Part shown: piece by piece, positions 26,584 to 34,476 of the stretch
Position numbering within the stretch: position 1 is the first letter of the stretch
Layout of the letters: the number at the start of each line of letters is the position of its first letter
Source of the DNA: Candidatus Synechococcus spongiarum SP3
Lineage (GTDB): Bacteria > Cyanobacteriota > Cyanobacteriia > PCC-6307 > Cyanobiaceae
Assembly: GCA_001007665.1 (NCBI GenBank)
Contig: JXQG01000012.1
Location: 1-38,239 of the forward strand
Reading direction: 5' to 3'
DNA length: 38,239 bases
The notes under the pieces: model-generated
Database searches by the model: none
The model's input: the letters and a program-made list of their open reading frames with translations, nothing else
What the model was told of the DNA's origin: nothing
Made by a program: the position numbers and the translations under genes

Positions 26584-27057
26584 CGAATGTAAGCAAGGAC
26601 CAGCTTTTAGAGATCTACAAGCTTCACGCCGAGCTTGCCGACCGGGTGAGCCAAAGACGTGAAGGGGCTAATCGCCTTTACGTCAGCCTGTTGTCGGGCT
26701 TTTTTGCGTTCCTTGCCGTCCTGCTGCAGTTTGGCTCAGGAGAGACATCCACATCCGCGATTTTACTGTTTTCCGGGATCATTGGCATGGCCATATCTGG
26801 ATCATGGTACATTATCATGGTACATTGTGATTCGTTCTTACCGACAACTCAATACGGGAAAATTTGCCGCTCTTGATGAACTTGAACAAAAACTGGACTA
26901 TCCATTCTTAACACGTGAATGGGAACTGCTAGGGCGGGGCAGGAATCGTAACCGTTACTGGAAGTTGACTGTTGTGGAAACATTTTTGCCGACTATTTTC
27001 TTTCTGCTATTCTTCTCCTTCCTGGTGATTGCTCTGCGCATGTTCTACAATCAGTAA
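26580..27057 (+). pseudogene. RipA-family membrane protein, broken by a 13-bp duplication
   Basis: The first frame from ATG 26580 (MTNVSKDQLLEIYKLHAELA) runs DRVSQRREGANRLYVSLLSG, then two membrane helices (GFFAFLAVLLQF and ILLFSGIIGMAISGSWYI). It then goes out of frame. The next frame continues VIRSYRQLNTGKFAALDELE, then EWELLGRGRNRNRYWKLTVVE and a last helix (FLPTIFFLLFFSFLVIAL) to 27057. RVSQRRExANRL, RSYRQLNTGKF and WELLGxGxxxxxY are hallmarks of the RipA family of octameric membrane proteins. The frames are joined perfectly if one copy of a 13-bp tandem repeat at 26801-26826 is removed, giving GSWYIVIRSYRQLN. The intact protein would have about 154 residues. It follows the TIR-like remnant with a 4-nt overlap, so the two were probably partners. 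Confidence 0.78.
26801..26826 (+). repeat. Perfect 13-bp tandem duplication inside the RipA-like gene
   Basis: The unit ATCATGGTACATT occurs twice back to back (26801-26813 and 26814-26826). Thirteen bases shift the frame by one, and deleting either copy restores a continuous conserved reading frame. This is the direct cause of the gene disruption, either by mutation or by an assembly error. Confidence 0.95.
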
Positions 27058-27152
27058 GTCCAGCCAGCCGCTCTACCGCTCTCCCGAGAGATGAGTTGCG
27101 TCATGGTCAGGCGGCTGTTTTCGGGGGCGGGTCCATCAGCAATCCTTGTCTC

Positions 27153-29846
27153 CTACAGGTAATGTGTCGTTTCCGGATTCAGGGATTCATAGGCCTGGGG
27201 ATCACAGGCGAGCAGAATCACCTGGAGACCTCTGGCTGCAGCAGTGTTCAACATCCTGCTCACCATGGAGATGCGCTCGGGATCGGTGTTGGCGAAGGCG
27301 TCGTCAAAGATCAGCGGCAGACAGTGGTCGTGGCGATCCTTCAAAACATCGGCCATGGACAGACGCAGCGCGGCGCCCAACTGTTCCCTCATGCCGCCGC
27401 TGAGCTGGGCAAAGTCGTACGGGTTCTGGCCGCGCCACAACTGGAGGCCCTGCAAGCCCGCGTCCTGGCTGTAGCGCATCTGGCAGATGGGGCCCTGGTG
27501 GTCAGGGCGCAAGGGCGCCAGATAACTGCTGACGGCCTGGGCCAGGGGCTCGGTGTAGCGGTTGGAGAGGTGGTCCTGAGCCTGGCGGAAGCGCTCCTTG
27601 AGCAGCAACAAGGCTGCCCCCCGCCGGTGCTGATGCTCCCACTGCTCTTGGGCCTCTTCCAAGCCGGCCTGGGCCTTTTCCAAGGTGGTCATGGGGTCTT
27701 CTTTACTGCTGCTCCGGCGCCGCTCCTGGAGTTGCCCTTCCTCGTGAAGCAGCTGTTGTTGGCGGGTCTGCAGCTCTGTCTCCTGGCGTTCCAGCCTGGG
27801 AATGAGCACGTCTGGCGGATCCAGCTCAGGCGCGATCCAATCCTGGAGTTGTCGGCGAAGTTGCTCCAGCGCGATTCGGGCCTTGGCCTGCTGCTCCTTC
27901 TCCTGGGTGGCGCGGGTTTCCAGGGCTTCGATGGTTCCATGGGTGGCCAGAAGTTTCTGCACCTGATCCAGGCAGGACTGTTCCTGACTGGCGAGCACCT
28001 GCAACCGGGTCTGCACTTGAGCCTGTTGAGGCTGGAGGGTGGCTACTGCCTGCTGGGCCCCGTGCAAGGCAGCCTCGGCTTGCCGACACCGATCCCTCAC
28101 CTGCCGGCTGGCGTGTTGGTGCTCCCCAAGTTGGCGTTCCAGCACAGCGGTGGTGGGAGGGCCCTCCCCGGTTGATGTTTCCTCCGCTTTGCCCGGCGCA
28201 TCCTTGCCGGGCGCATCTTGCGCCAACTGCTGCTTCCGGGTTTCCACGTGGGCCAATTCCTCTTGAAGGCGCTGGAGCGTCTTGGGATCCGCCTGTTGAC
28301 GTTGGGCCTTCAACCGCTGTTGGAGCCCTTGCCGCTCACGGAGGAGCTCATCGGCCGCCTCCACACTGGCCACACCCAGGCTCCGCAGCGCCTCCGCCAA
28401 CGCCTGGGTGGCTTCCTGGCAGTCCTTGGCCAAAGCTGCCTGGTCCCCGCCGGGACTGATGCGCACAGCCACGTCGTCTCCCACCCGCAGCTCCGCCGCC
28501 CCGGTCAGTGGAAGCGGCTGGCCAACGGTGAGGATTTTCCTCCCCAGCCGCACCTGCTGACGGACCTGGGCATGGAGCAGTTCCACCGTGGCCGCCATGG
28601 CGTCCCGGCGGGTTCGGCAATCCCGCTGACGGCCTTCCAGCGCACGGAGTTGTTGTACCTGATCGAGGCCAAGGGGAGGCAAGCGTCCCAAGTCGCTGCG
28701 CAACCGCTCTTGAACCTGCTGCTGCTGTTGCAGCGCCTGAAGCTCCTGCTGGAGTCGCCGTTGCTCCTTCCAGCACTGTAGTTGCTCCACCTTATGAGAC
28801 AGGTAGGCGTCCCGTTCTCTCAAGTGGCTGACCTGCTGTTGGTGTTCGTCCTGGGTCTGCCGGGCGCTGGCCAGTTGCTGCGCCAACACCTGCTTCTGCT
28901 GCAGGCACGGTTCCTGGTCCAGCTTGTGGCGCCGTGCTGCGCTGGCCAGTTCCTTGAGGCTGCGTTGAGCCTGGCCCAGCCTCTCCACCCTGACGTTCAG
29001 GTTGTCCAGCTCCTTGTCTTGCAGGAGGCACTGGTTCTGTAGGCGCCGTAATTGGGGCAGGCGCTTTTTGAGGTCATCCAACCGACCACGAACCTGCGCC
29101 AACTGGTCACCCACTTGGGCAAGCTGCTGGCTGACAACCCTGTCCTCCTGCACCAGTTGCTTCGCTCGGACCAGCTCCCGGGTTGCCCGTTCTTTCTGTT
29201 GCTCAGCCGTCCACAGGAGGGAGTGTTTCTTGGGCTTGGGTGTTCTGCTCAAGTTGGTAAAGGTGTCGCCGATTTGCTGATCAATGCAATCCGCCACCTG
29301 TTGATCCAACGGGGATTGCAGCGCCGCGCCACCCCGTTGCTCCAACTGCCGGATCAGTTGCTCCAGGGGATAGGTCTCACGATCCTGGAGAGGATTGTTC
29401 CCCGCCTCTCCCTGCACAACCCAGAGGTGGCCCCAGCATTTGTCAAGGACAGAACTGGCCCGGCGGCCGTCCAGGGGGCCGCCGCTCTCCAGCAGCATGG
29501 CCAGCTTCTCCTCGGCCTCTGGTCCCGTCAGGGGCAGCCCACTGGCAGGGTGCAGCTCCGTCCGCCCGCGGGGACCGCCAAACTCCTTGTGGAGGCGCCA
29601 ACGCCGGCCTCTGGCCGTAAAGACCAACTCCACCGTCGGCACCCCCTGGTGGGTGCGGGAGTGGAGTTGATCCACCACGGCGCCGCTGGCGGTGGATTTC
29701 AGAAACAGTGCCCGGTGCAGGGCTTCAAGAAGGGTGCTCTTGCCCGTTTCATTGGCGCCGCCCACGAGTGTGAGCCCCGGCGCAAAGTCCAGGCTCAGCT
29801 CCCGGTGGATGCGAACATTGCAAATCCGACAGTGCTCCAGTCGCAT
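27153..29846 (-). CDS. SbcC/Rad50/YhaN-like SMC ATPase
   Basis: An 897-residue SMC-type ATPase that should pair with the SbcD-like nuclease upstream to process DNA ends and hairpins. The N-terminal Walker A is GGANETGKSTLLEALHRALF (about residues 30-49). The centre is a very long Gln/Leu-rich coiled coil (about 200-740), broken by a short globular segment. The C-terminal lobe has the signature LSGGMREQLGAALRLSMAD and Walker B LPLIFDDAFANTDPERI. No CxxC zinc hook is found in the middle of the coiled coil, so it is nearer to YhaN-type than to classical Rad50. ATG 29846 places the first strand normally. It is 53 bp downstream of the nuclease gene and converges with the TIR/RipA remnant, 95 bp away. 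Confidence 0.88.
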   Translation of the reverse strand: MRLEHCRICNVRIHRELSLDFAPGLTLVGGANETGKSTLLEALHRALFLKSTASGAVVDQLHSRTHQGVPTVELVFTARGRRWRLHKEFGGPRGRTELHPASGLPLTGPEAEEKLAMLLESGGPLDGRRASSVLDKCWGHLWVVQGEAGNNPLQDRETYPLEQLIRQLEQRGGAALQSPLDQQVADCIDQQIGDTFTNLSRTPKPKKHSLLWTAEQQKERATRELVRAKQLVQEDRVVSQQLAQVGDQLAQVRGRLDDLKKRLPQLRRLQNQCLLQDKELDNLNVRVERLGQAQRSLKELASAARRHKLDQEPCLQQKQVLAQQLASARQTQDEHQQQVSHLRERDAYLSHKVEQLQCWKEQRRLQQELQALQQQQQVQERLRSDLGRLPPLGLDQVQQLRALEGRQRDCRTRRDAMAATVELLHAQVRQQVRLGRKILTVGQPLPLTGAAELRVGDDVAVRISPGGDQAALAKDCQEATQALAEALRSLGVASVEAADELLRERQGLQQRLKAQRQQADPKTLQRLQEELAHVETRKQQLAQDAPGKDAPGKAEETSTGEGPPTTAVLERQLGEHQHASRQVRDRCRQAEAALHGAQQAVATLQPQQAQVQTRLQVLASQEQSCLDQVQKLLATHGTIEALETRATQEKEQQAKARIALEQLRRQLQDWIAPELDPPDVLIPRLERQETELQTRQQQLLHEEGQLQERRRSSSKEDPMTTLEKAQAGLEEAQEQWEHQHRRGAALLLLKERFRQAQDHLSNRYTEPLAQAVSSYLAPLRPDHQGPICQMRYSQDAGLQGLQLWRGQNPYDFAQLSGGMREQLGAALRLSMADVLKDRHDHCLPLIFDDAFANTDPERISMVSRMLNTAAARGLQVILLACDPQAYESLNPETTHYL

Positions 29847-29899
29847 CCTCGTAAAAAGACGTGGGTCGAGGGCTTGCTGTCTTCCGCAAGCTGTGCTCC

Positions 29900-31057
29900 T
29901 CAGGCGCGTCCGGCCTGCTCCTCTCGCCTCACCATGACGAACAGCTCCGCCAGGGCTTTGGAGGCAATCTCGGGGCTGGGGCCTTCCAGCCGCTGCTGTT
30001 GCAGTTGGGTGGCCACGGAGCGAATGAGAGGATCTTCGGGCCGCTCCAGCAGCGCGTCCAGGTGCTCACCCGTGGGCACGGCAGTGCAGGAGCCTTTGCG
30101 CACCATCACCAGCAATTGCTCATCCAGATCCTCGATCCATTCTACATAGCGCTCGTGGCTGGCAAAATCCAGGATGCTGTGGCCAAGATCCAGGCTGAGC
30201 AGATCACGGCGCACTCTGTTCTCAATCCAGCCGTCCACCTGCTGCTGGAGGCGGTGCAGGTCTTCCGCACCGGAGAGTTCGGTCTTCAACTGGTGCCAGT
30301 GGAAGTGGCCCGTGGGATGAGCTGTCACGTGGGGCATCTCGCCGCGCTCGACTTCCACCAGAAGCACCTGGGCCCGTCTGTCGCTGCCCTCTTTGTCGAA
30401 GCAATCCGGTTCCGGTGTGCCGCAATACCAAGCCTTGGGCGCCACCTGCTTGAGACCGTGCCAGTCACCCAGTGCGACGTAGTCCACGGTGGTGGTGGGT
30501 AACTGATTCAGGCCGACGAGATTGTGGTGGATCCGCTCGCCAAAGCTGGTGACGCTTCCATGGGCCAGCACAAGGCGGGGCCGATCCGACGGCAGGGTGT
30601 CCCAAGGGAAAGAGTGCAGCCAGGTCGTAGCGTCCGTGGCGCTGTGGCGGCGCAACAACGGACAGGGCAGCACCACCAGATCGGGTAGCACCACCGGTTC
30701 CGCCTGGGCCAGCAGCCTCAGGTTGGGGGCATGGCGCTGCTGTGACGCCTTAACCTCCGGCCTGCGCCAGATACCGTCAGCACCGCCATGGTCGTGGTTC
30801 CCGGGAATCGCCAGAACAGGCGGCCCCAACCTGCCAATGGCATGAAAACACTCATGCACCGTTTCCATGGGGAGGGTGGGGGAGTCCCAAAGATCCCCAG
30901 CCACCACCACGTAAGCCGCATCCAACGTCCGGGCCACCGCACCCATGCGATCAATGGCGTCCATGCGGGCCTTGCGGAGGAGACAGGCAGCCTCCTCCGC
31001 AACGCTCCCGTAGCCCTTACCGATCTGCCAATCCGCTGTATGGATCAGTCGAACCAT
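29900..31057 (-). CDS. SbcD/Mre11-like DNA repair exonuclease
   Basis: A 385-residue calcineurin-like metallophosphoesterase. The metal-binding motifs are in order: IHTADWQIGK (motif I, residues 5-14), VVAGDLWDSP (II), AIPGNHDHGG (III), LVLAHGSVTSFG (IV) and YVALGDWHGLKQ (V). These are as in Mre11/SbcD/YhaO nucleases, which cleave DNA ends with an SMC ATPase partner. ATG 31057 (MVRLIHTADW) is the correct start; upstream sequence in this frame is antisense to another gene. The C-terminal third is helical and probably binds the partner coiled coil. It forms an operon with the SbcC-like gene and is divergent from the RodZ-like gene, leaving a 68-bp shared promoter region. Confidence 0.9.
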   Translation of the reverse strand: MVRLIHTADWQIGKGYGSVAEEAACLLRKARMDAIDRMGAVARTLDAAYVVVAGDLWDSPTLPMETVHECFHAIGRLGPPVLAIPGNHDHGGADGIWRRPEVKASQQRHAPNLRLLAQAEPVVLPDLVVLPCPLLRRHSATDATTWLHSFPWDTLPSDRPRLVLAHGSVTSFGERIHHNLVGLNQLPTTTVDYVALGDWHGLKQVAPKAWYCGTPEPDCFDKEGSDRRAQVLLVEVERGEMPHVTAHPTGHFHWHQLKTELSGAEDLHRLQQQVDGWIENRVRRDLLSLDLGHSILDFASHERYVEWIEDLDEQLLVMVRKGSCTAVPTGEHLDALLERPEDPLIRSVATQLQQQRLEGPSPEIASKALAELFVMVRREEQAGRA

Positions 31058-31125
31058 GGGATGCCGTCCTCCTGCCTCTAACGTTAGGTGGCGTGATGGG
31101 AGGTGTCCCCTCCCTAGCCCACCCC

Positions 31126-31755
31126 ATGCAGGACACTGATCCCGCCAAGGCGCGTGTCGCGGCTGGCCAGGGAGCCACCACCAGAAAGAGGATTGGACGC
31201 CTCCGCAACGCTTGGGGCGACCTGAAAGGTCAGATCGACCTGGATAGCGGTCAGGGGCTTGTGGTCTATGGGCTGCTGGTTGCCGTCCTGCTCTATGGCT
31301 TGAACCTGCAGCAGCGTCGCCTTGCTGCCGACAATCTGTTGACTCTGGAGCCCATTGCGCCACTGCCCCTGGACATTCACCTCAGCAATACTCCGGTGCG
31401 TCTCACGGAACAGGTGGAAACCCTGAACCCGGCTGTGGAGTTTCAACCCCTTGCCCGCCTTGAAGATCCGGCGATTCGCCGTCAACTGTTGCGGGAGGCC
31501 TTGCAGCCTCCGGATCCGGCAGCCAAGTACGGCCTTCTGGAGGTGACCGTGACCGCACCTGCCCAGGTCACCCTCTCTCGGCAAGGGGAAGTGCATGCGC
31601 AACTCGCGGCAGTGTCCGGGGTTCTGCGCTGGCGCTTACAGCCGGCGTTGGCGGTGACGGTGGTGCCGCCGGACGGCGCCGTTGTCCGCTGGAACCATCA
31701 ACCCCTTGTCCTCCTGGATGAAACCCGGGGGCTCTTCCAGGTGGCGTCCCCTTGA
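31126..31755 (+). CDS. RodZ-like single-span membrane protein lacking an HTH domain
   Basis: A 209-residue protein with a basic N-terminus, one transmembrane helix (GLVVYGLLVAVLLYGLNL, about residues 44-61) and a periplasmic C-terminal domain (LLEVTVTAPAQVTL...RWRLQPALAVTVVPPDGAVV). The QQRRLAADNLLTLEPIAPLPL stretch after the helix resembles picocyanobacterial HTH/DUF4115 (RodZ-type) proteins, as I recall them. Those carry about 90 residues of helix-turn-helix before the helix, and here only about 40 unrelated residues precede it. Start: ATG 31126; ATG 31093 would add 11 residues. RodZ helps place MreB and shape the cell, but without the HTH this one may not bind MreB. It converges with malQ (21-bp gap). 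Confidence 0.6.
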   Translation: MQDTDPAKARVAAGQGATTRKRIGRLRNAWGDLKGQIDLDSGQGLVVYGLLVAVLLYGLNLQQRRLAADNLLTLEPIAPLPLDIHLSNTPVRLTEQVETLNPAVEFQPLARLEDPAIRRQLLREALQPPDPAAKYGLLEVTVTAPAQVTLSRQGEVHAQLAAVSGVLRWRLQPALAVTVVPPDGAVVRWNHQPLVLLDETRGLFQVASP

Positions 31756-31776
31756 TGGCGCTCAGGACGATGACGC

Positions 31777-33330
31777 TCAAGGCGCTGTGGCGCAGGACCC
31801 TCTCCCGTAAAGCGCCGCCATGGCGCCATAGCCGTGCAGGTGGCCGTCCAGTTGCTCCAGGGGAACCGGAATTCGCCAACGCCAGTTGCCCGTGGTGGTG
31901 CCGGGGCGATTCATGCGGGCCTCGTCCCCCAGGCCCATGAGGTCCTGGAGCGGCGTCATCACCAATGCTGCGCGAGACATGAGCGCAAGGCGCAGCAACT
32001 GCCACCCCGGCGCCGTGACCGGATAGCCCAGATAGGTCTCAACCCGCTGCCGGTCTTCAGCCTTCAGACTGGCCCACCACCCCACGCTGGTGGCATTGTC
32101 GTGGGTGCCGGTGAACACCACGTCGTTGTCGGAGGAGTAGGTGTGGGGCAGATAGGGGTTGTTGGGGTGGCCGTCAAACGCAAATTGGAGAATTTTCATG
32201 CCGGGCAGGTGGAAGTCATCCCGCAGGGACTCCACGGCAGGGGTGATCACCCCCAAATCCTCGGCGATGAGGGGCAGATCCTGAAACACCTCCCGCCAGT
32301 GGCGCAGCATGGCGGCGCCTGGAGACTGGCGCCAGCACCCGCCACGGGCGTCCTTGTCCAGGCCAGGAACAGCCCAATAGGACTCGAGGGCACGGAAGTG
32401 GTCAATGCGCAGCACGTGGGCCAGGCGCAACTGGCGGCGGATGCGTTCTCGCCACCAGCGGAAACCCTCCTGCCGATGGCGGCGCCAGGCGAAGGTGGGG
32501 GTGCCCCACAGTTGACCGGTAGCGGAAAAGTAATCCGGAGGGACACCGCTTTGCTCCCGCAGCGACCCATCCCCATACACGCTGAAAAGATGGGTGTGGC
32601 CCCACACGTCGCTGCTGTCATGGGCCACGTAGAAGGGCATGTCCCCAATGATGGTGACGCCCTTGTGTTGGGCCTGGCGCAGGAGGTCTCCCCACTGGCG
32701 ATCCAATTGCCACTGGAGGAGAGCTTCCTGGTCAATGGCGTCAGCAGCCACGCGGCGGATACGGGCCAGAGCGTCGGGGTGGCGTTGCGCCAAGGGACGG
32801 GACCACTGCCACCAGGGCCTCCCCTTCTGAAAGCCCTTGATCACCAGATAGAGACAGTGGTCCTCCAGCCAGGCCCCTTGATCCCGGCGCCATGTGGCGA
32901 AGTCTTCCGCCTGCGTCCCGCGGATGAGGCCTTGCCGATAGCGTTGCAGCAGTGCCCGCCCCAGGTGGGTGGAGCGGGCATCGGCCACGGCAGCGTCGAA
33001 TCGGGGTCCGGCAGACGGATGGGCGCCAGGCAGTTGGTGGAGTGTGTCCTCTGCAATGAGGCCAGCGGTGTGAAGTGTCTCCCCATCCAGAAACCGGGGG
33101 CTGATGGCCGAGGCGCTGGGTGCGTTGTAGGGGGAGCCCAGAGGATCGGGGTGCGCTAGGGGCAGCACCTGCCATGCGCCCAGGCCATGGCGGGCCATGG
33201 CGGAAATCCAGGCCGCGGCGGCCTGGCCAAAGCCGCCACAGCCCGGCGTGCTGCCCAGGCTTGTGGGATGCAGCAAAACACCTGCGCAGCGTCCGTTGAG
33301 ACGCGCCGTCAGGGTTGGGATTTTCGCCAA
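31777..33330 (-). CDS. malQ: 4-alpha-glucanotransferase (amylomaltase)
   Basis: A 517-residue GH77 enzyme that transfers alpha-1,4-glucan segments between chains during glycogen turnover. Family landmarks are AGVLLHPTSLGSTPGCGGFG at the N-terminus, SPYNAPSASAISPRFL, IGDMPFYVAHDSSDVW, the nucleophile Asp in RIDHFRALESYWAVP, the acid/base Glu in LIAEDLGVITP, and the third Asp in FTGTHDNATSVGWW. TTG 33330 is the best start. It overlaps the reductase stop by 22 nt, and the family's first strand begins about 14 residues later. Longer in-frame extensions are antisense to that gene. Together with glgA 2.5 kb away it marks storage-polysaccharide metabolism. Confidence 0.95.
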   Translation of the reverse strand: MAKIPTLTARLNGRCAGVLLHPTSLGSTPGCGGFGQAAAAWISAMARHGLGAWQVLPLAHPDPLGSPYNAPSASAISPRFLDGETLHTAGLIAEDTLHQLPGAHPSAGPRFDAAVADARSTHLGRALLQRYRQGLIRGTQAEDFATWRRDQGAWLEDHCLYLVIKGFQKGRPWWQWSRPLAQRHPDALARIRRVAADAIDQEALLQWQLDRQWGDLLRQAQHKGVTIIGDMPFYVAHDSSDVWGHTHLFSVYGDGSLREQSGVPPDYFSATGQLWGTPTFAWRRHRQEGFRWWRERIRRQLRLAHVLRIDHFRALESYWAVPGLDKDARGGCWRQSPGAAMLRHWREVFQDLPLIAEDLGVITPAVESLRDDFHLPGMKILQFAFDGHPNNPYLPHTYSSDNDVVFTGTHDNATSVGWWASLKAEDRQRVETYLGYPVTAPGWQLLRLALMSRAALVMTPLQDLMGLGDEARMNRPGTTTGNWRWRIPVPLEQLDGHLHGYGAMAALYGRGSCATAP

Positions 33331-34307
33331 CGGTTCCAGAGCAACTGGTCGCCAAGGTCCTGTCCGTGAGAGCCCTCCCGCAGGATTCGCTTGTAGAAAT
33401 CCTCCAAGGTGTCCGTTCCGGTGGATGGCGTGGCATCTGCACAATAGGCGTTGGTTTGCGGGTCCCACACCAGCATGGATTCCGTGGCGTAGTAGCGGCC
33501 GATGCGGGCATATTCCAGGGTGTCCTCCAGGCCGGGAATCAGCCGATTGAGGGCAGTGAAGACCCGGATGCCCCCGTCAAACAAAGCCACGGGAACGCTG
33601 AGAAAGCGGGGGGGGCGTTGCAGGAGGGAAAACAACAACTCCCCCTGCTGCTTGGCGGTCAGGGCCGGGCCGGGTCCGCCAATGGGCAACACACGGTTTT
33701 GCAGCGCGGGCCGTTCCAGACAATCCGCCATGTACTCCGCAAGATCGCCCTCGCTGATGGGGGTGCAGGCCGCCTGCTGGCCATCGCCAAACATCACGTA
33801 GGGGAACCCCCGTCGGACGGGCTCCACCTGGGCGGCCAGAGATTTGAAAAACGCCGTGGGCCGCACAATGGACCAGATCAGGCCTGAGGCCTTGAGTTCT
33901 TCTTCCGCCTTGCGTTTGGCCCTCTGAAAGGCCAACCATGGCTTCTGCACACAGATGGCCGACAACAACACAAACTGGCGGGCCCCCAGGCGGCGGGCCA
34001 CTTCGATGGCGTTGACCGTAGCTTGATGGTCAATGCGCCAGCTATCTGCCACACCTCCGGTGCGGGAGGCCAGGCAGCAGATGACGGCATGGAAAGACTC
34101 TCCCCGACCGCCGTCCACCAGCAGGGAATCCAACCGGGTCACCTGACCAAAGCGTACGTCGGCCCCCGCCAGGGACCGACGCGTTGCCTCTTCATCTTCT
34201 GTGCCGCCAACACCCGAGCGGGGCCGGGCAAAGGCCACCACCCCATGGCCCCGGTTGACCAATGCCCGCACCACCGCCTTGCCGATGTAGCCGGTGCTTC
34301 CCACCAC
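33309..34307 (-). CDS. bciA: Divinyl (proto)chlorophyllide 8-vinyl reductase, BciA/DVR type
   Basis: An atypical short-chain dehydrogenase that reduces the C8 vinyl group of chlorophyll precursors with NADPH. Diagnostic strings are GSTGYIGKAVVRAL (nucleotide loop), SAICVQKPWLAFQRAKRKAE (shared with plant DVR), IVRPTAFFKSLAAQVEPV, PYVMFGDG and PISEGDLAEYMADC. The first in-frame start is GTG 34307, which cuts into the first Rossmann strand (codons for QRLL lie just upstream without a start). A better N-terminus would begin at ATG 34413. That frame stops at a TGA after a C6 run (34354-34359 region), and with one C fewer it reads straight into the gene. So the 5' end may be frameshifted, misassembled, or use a non-standard start. 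It overlaps malQ by 22 nt. Confidence 0.85.
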   Translation of the reverse strand: MVGSTGYIGKAVVRALVNRGHGVVAFARPRSGVGGTEDEEATRRSLAGADVRFGQVTRLDSLLVDGGRGESFHAVICCLASRTGGVADSWRIDHQATVNAIEVARRLGARQFVLLSAICVQKPWLAFQRAKRKAEEELKASGLIWSIVRPTAFFKSLAAQVEPVRRGFPYVMFGDGQQAACTPISEGDLAEYMADCLERPALQNRVLPIGGPGPALTAKQQGELLFSLLQRPPRFLSVPVALFDGGIRVFTALNRLIPGLEDTLEYARIGRYYATESMLVWDPQTNAYCADATPSTGTDTLEDFYKRILREGSHGQDLGDQLLWNRWRKSQP

Positions 34308-34476
34308 AAGAAGCCGTTGCGGCGGCTGGTTGCCGGACGTGACTCCCCCGTCAGGGGGGTGAGACTGTCGTGTGTTCAGAGGAGTTGCCGTGCAAGGGAT
34401 CGAGACGAATCATTGATGTTGAACCCATCTTGCCTGAGGCTGGAGCCATCGGGGACTCCATTGATCCCGCAACGCC

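Noticed and set aside
31058-31363. 102-residue N-terminal extension of the SbcD-like nuclease
   Set aside because: It is antisense to the RodZ-like gene and low in structure; the metallophosphoesterase motif starts right after ATG 31057.
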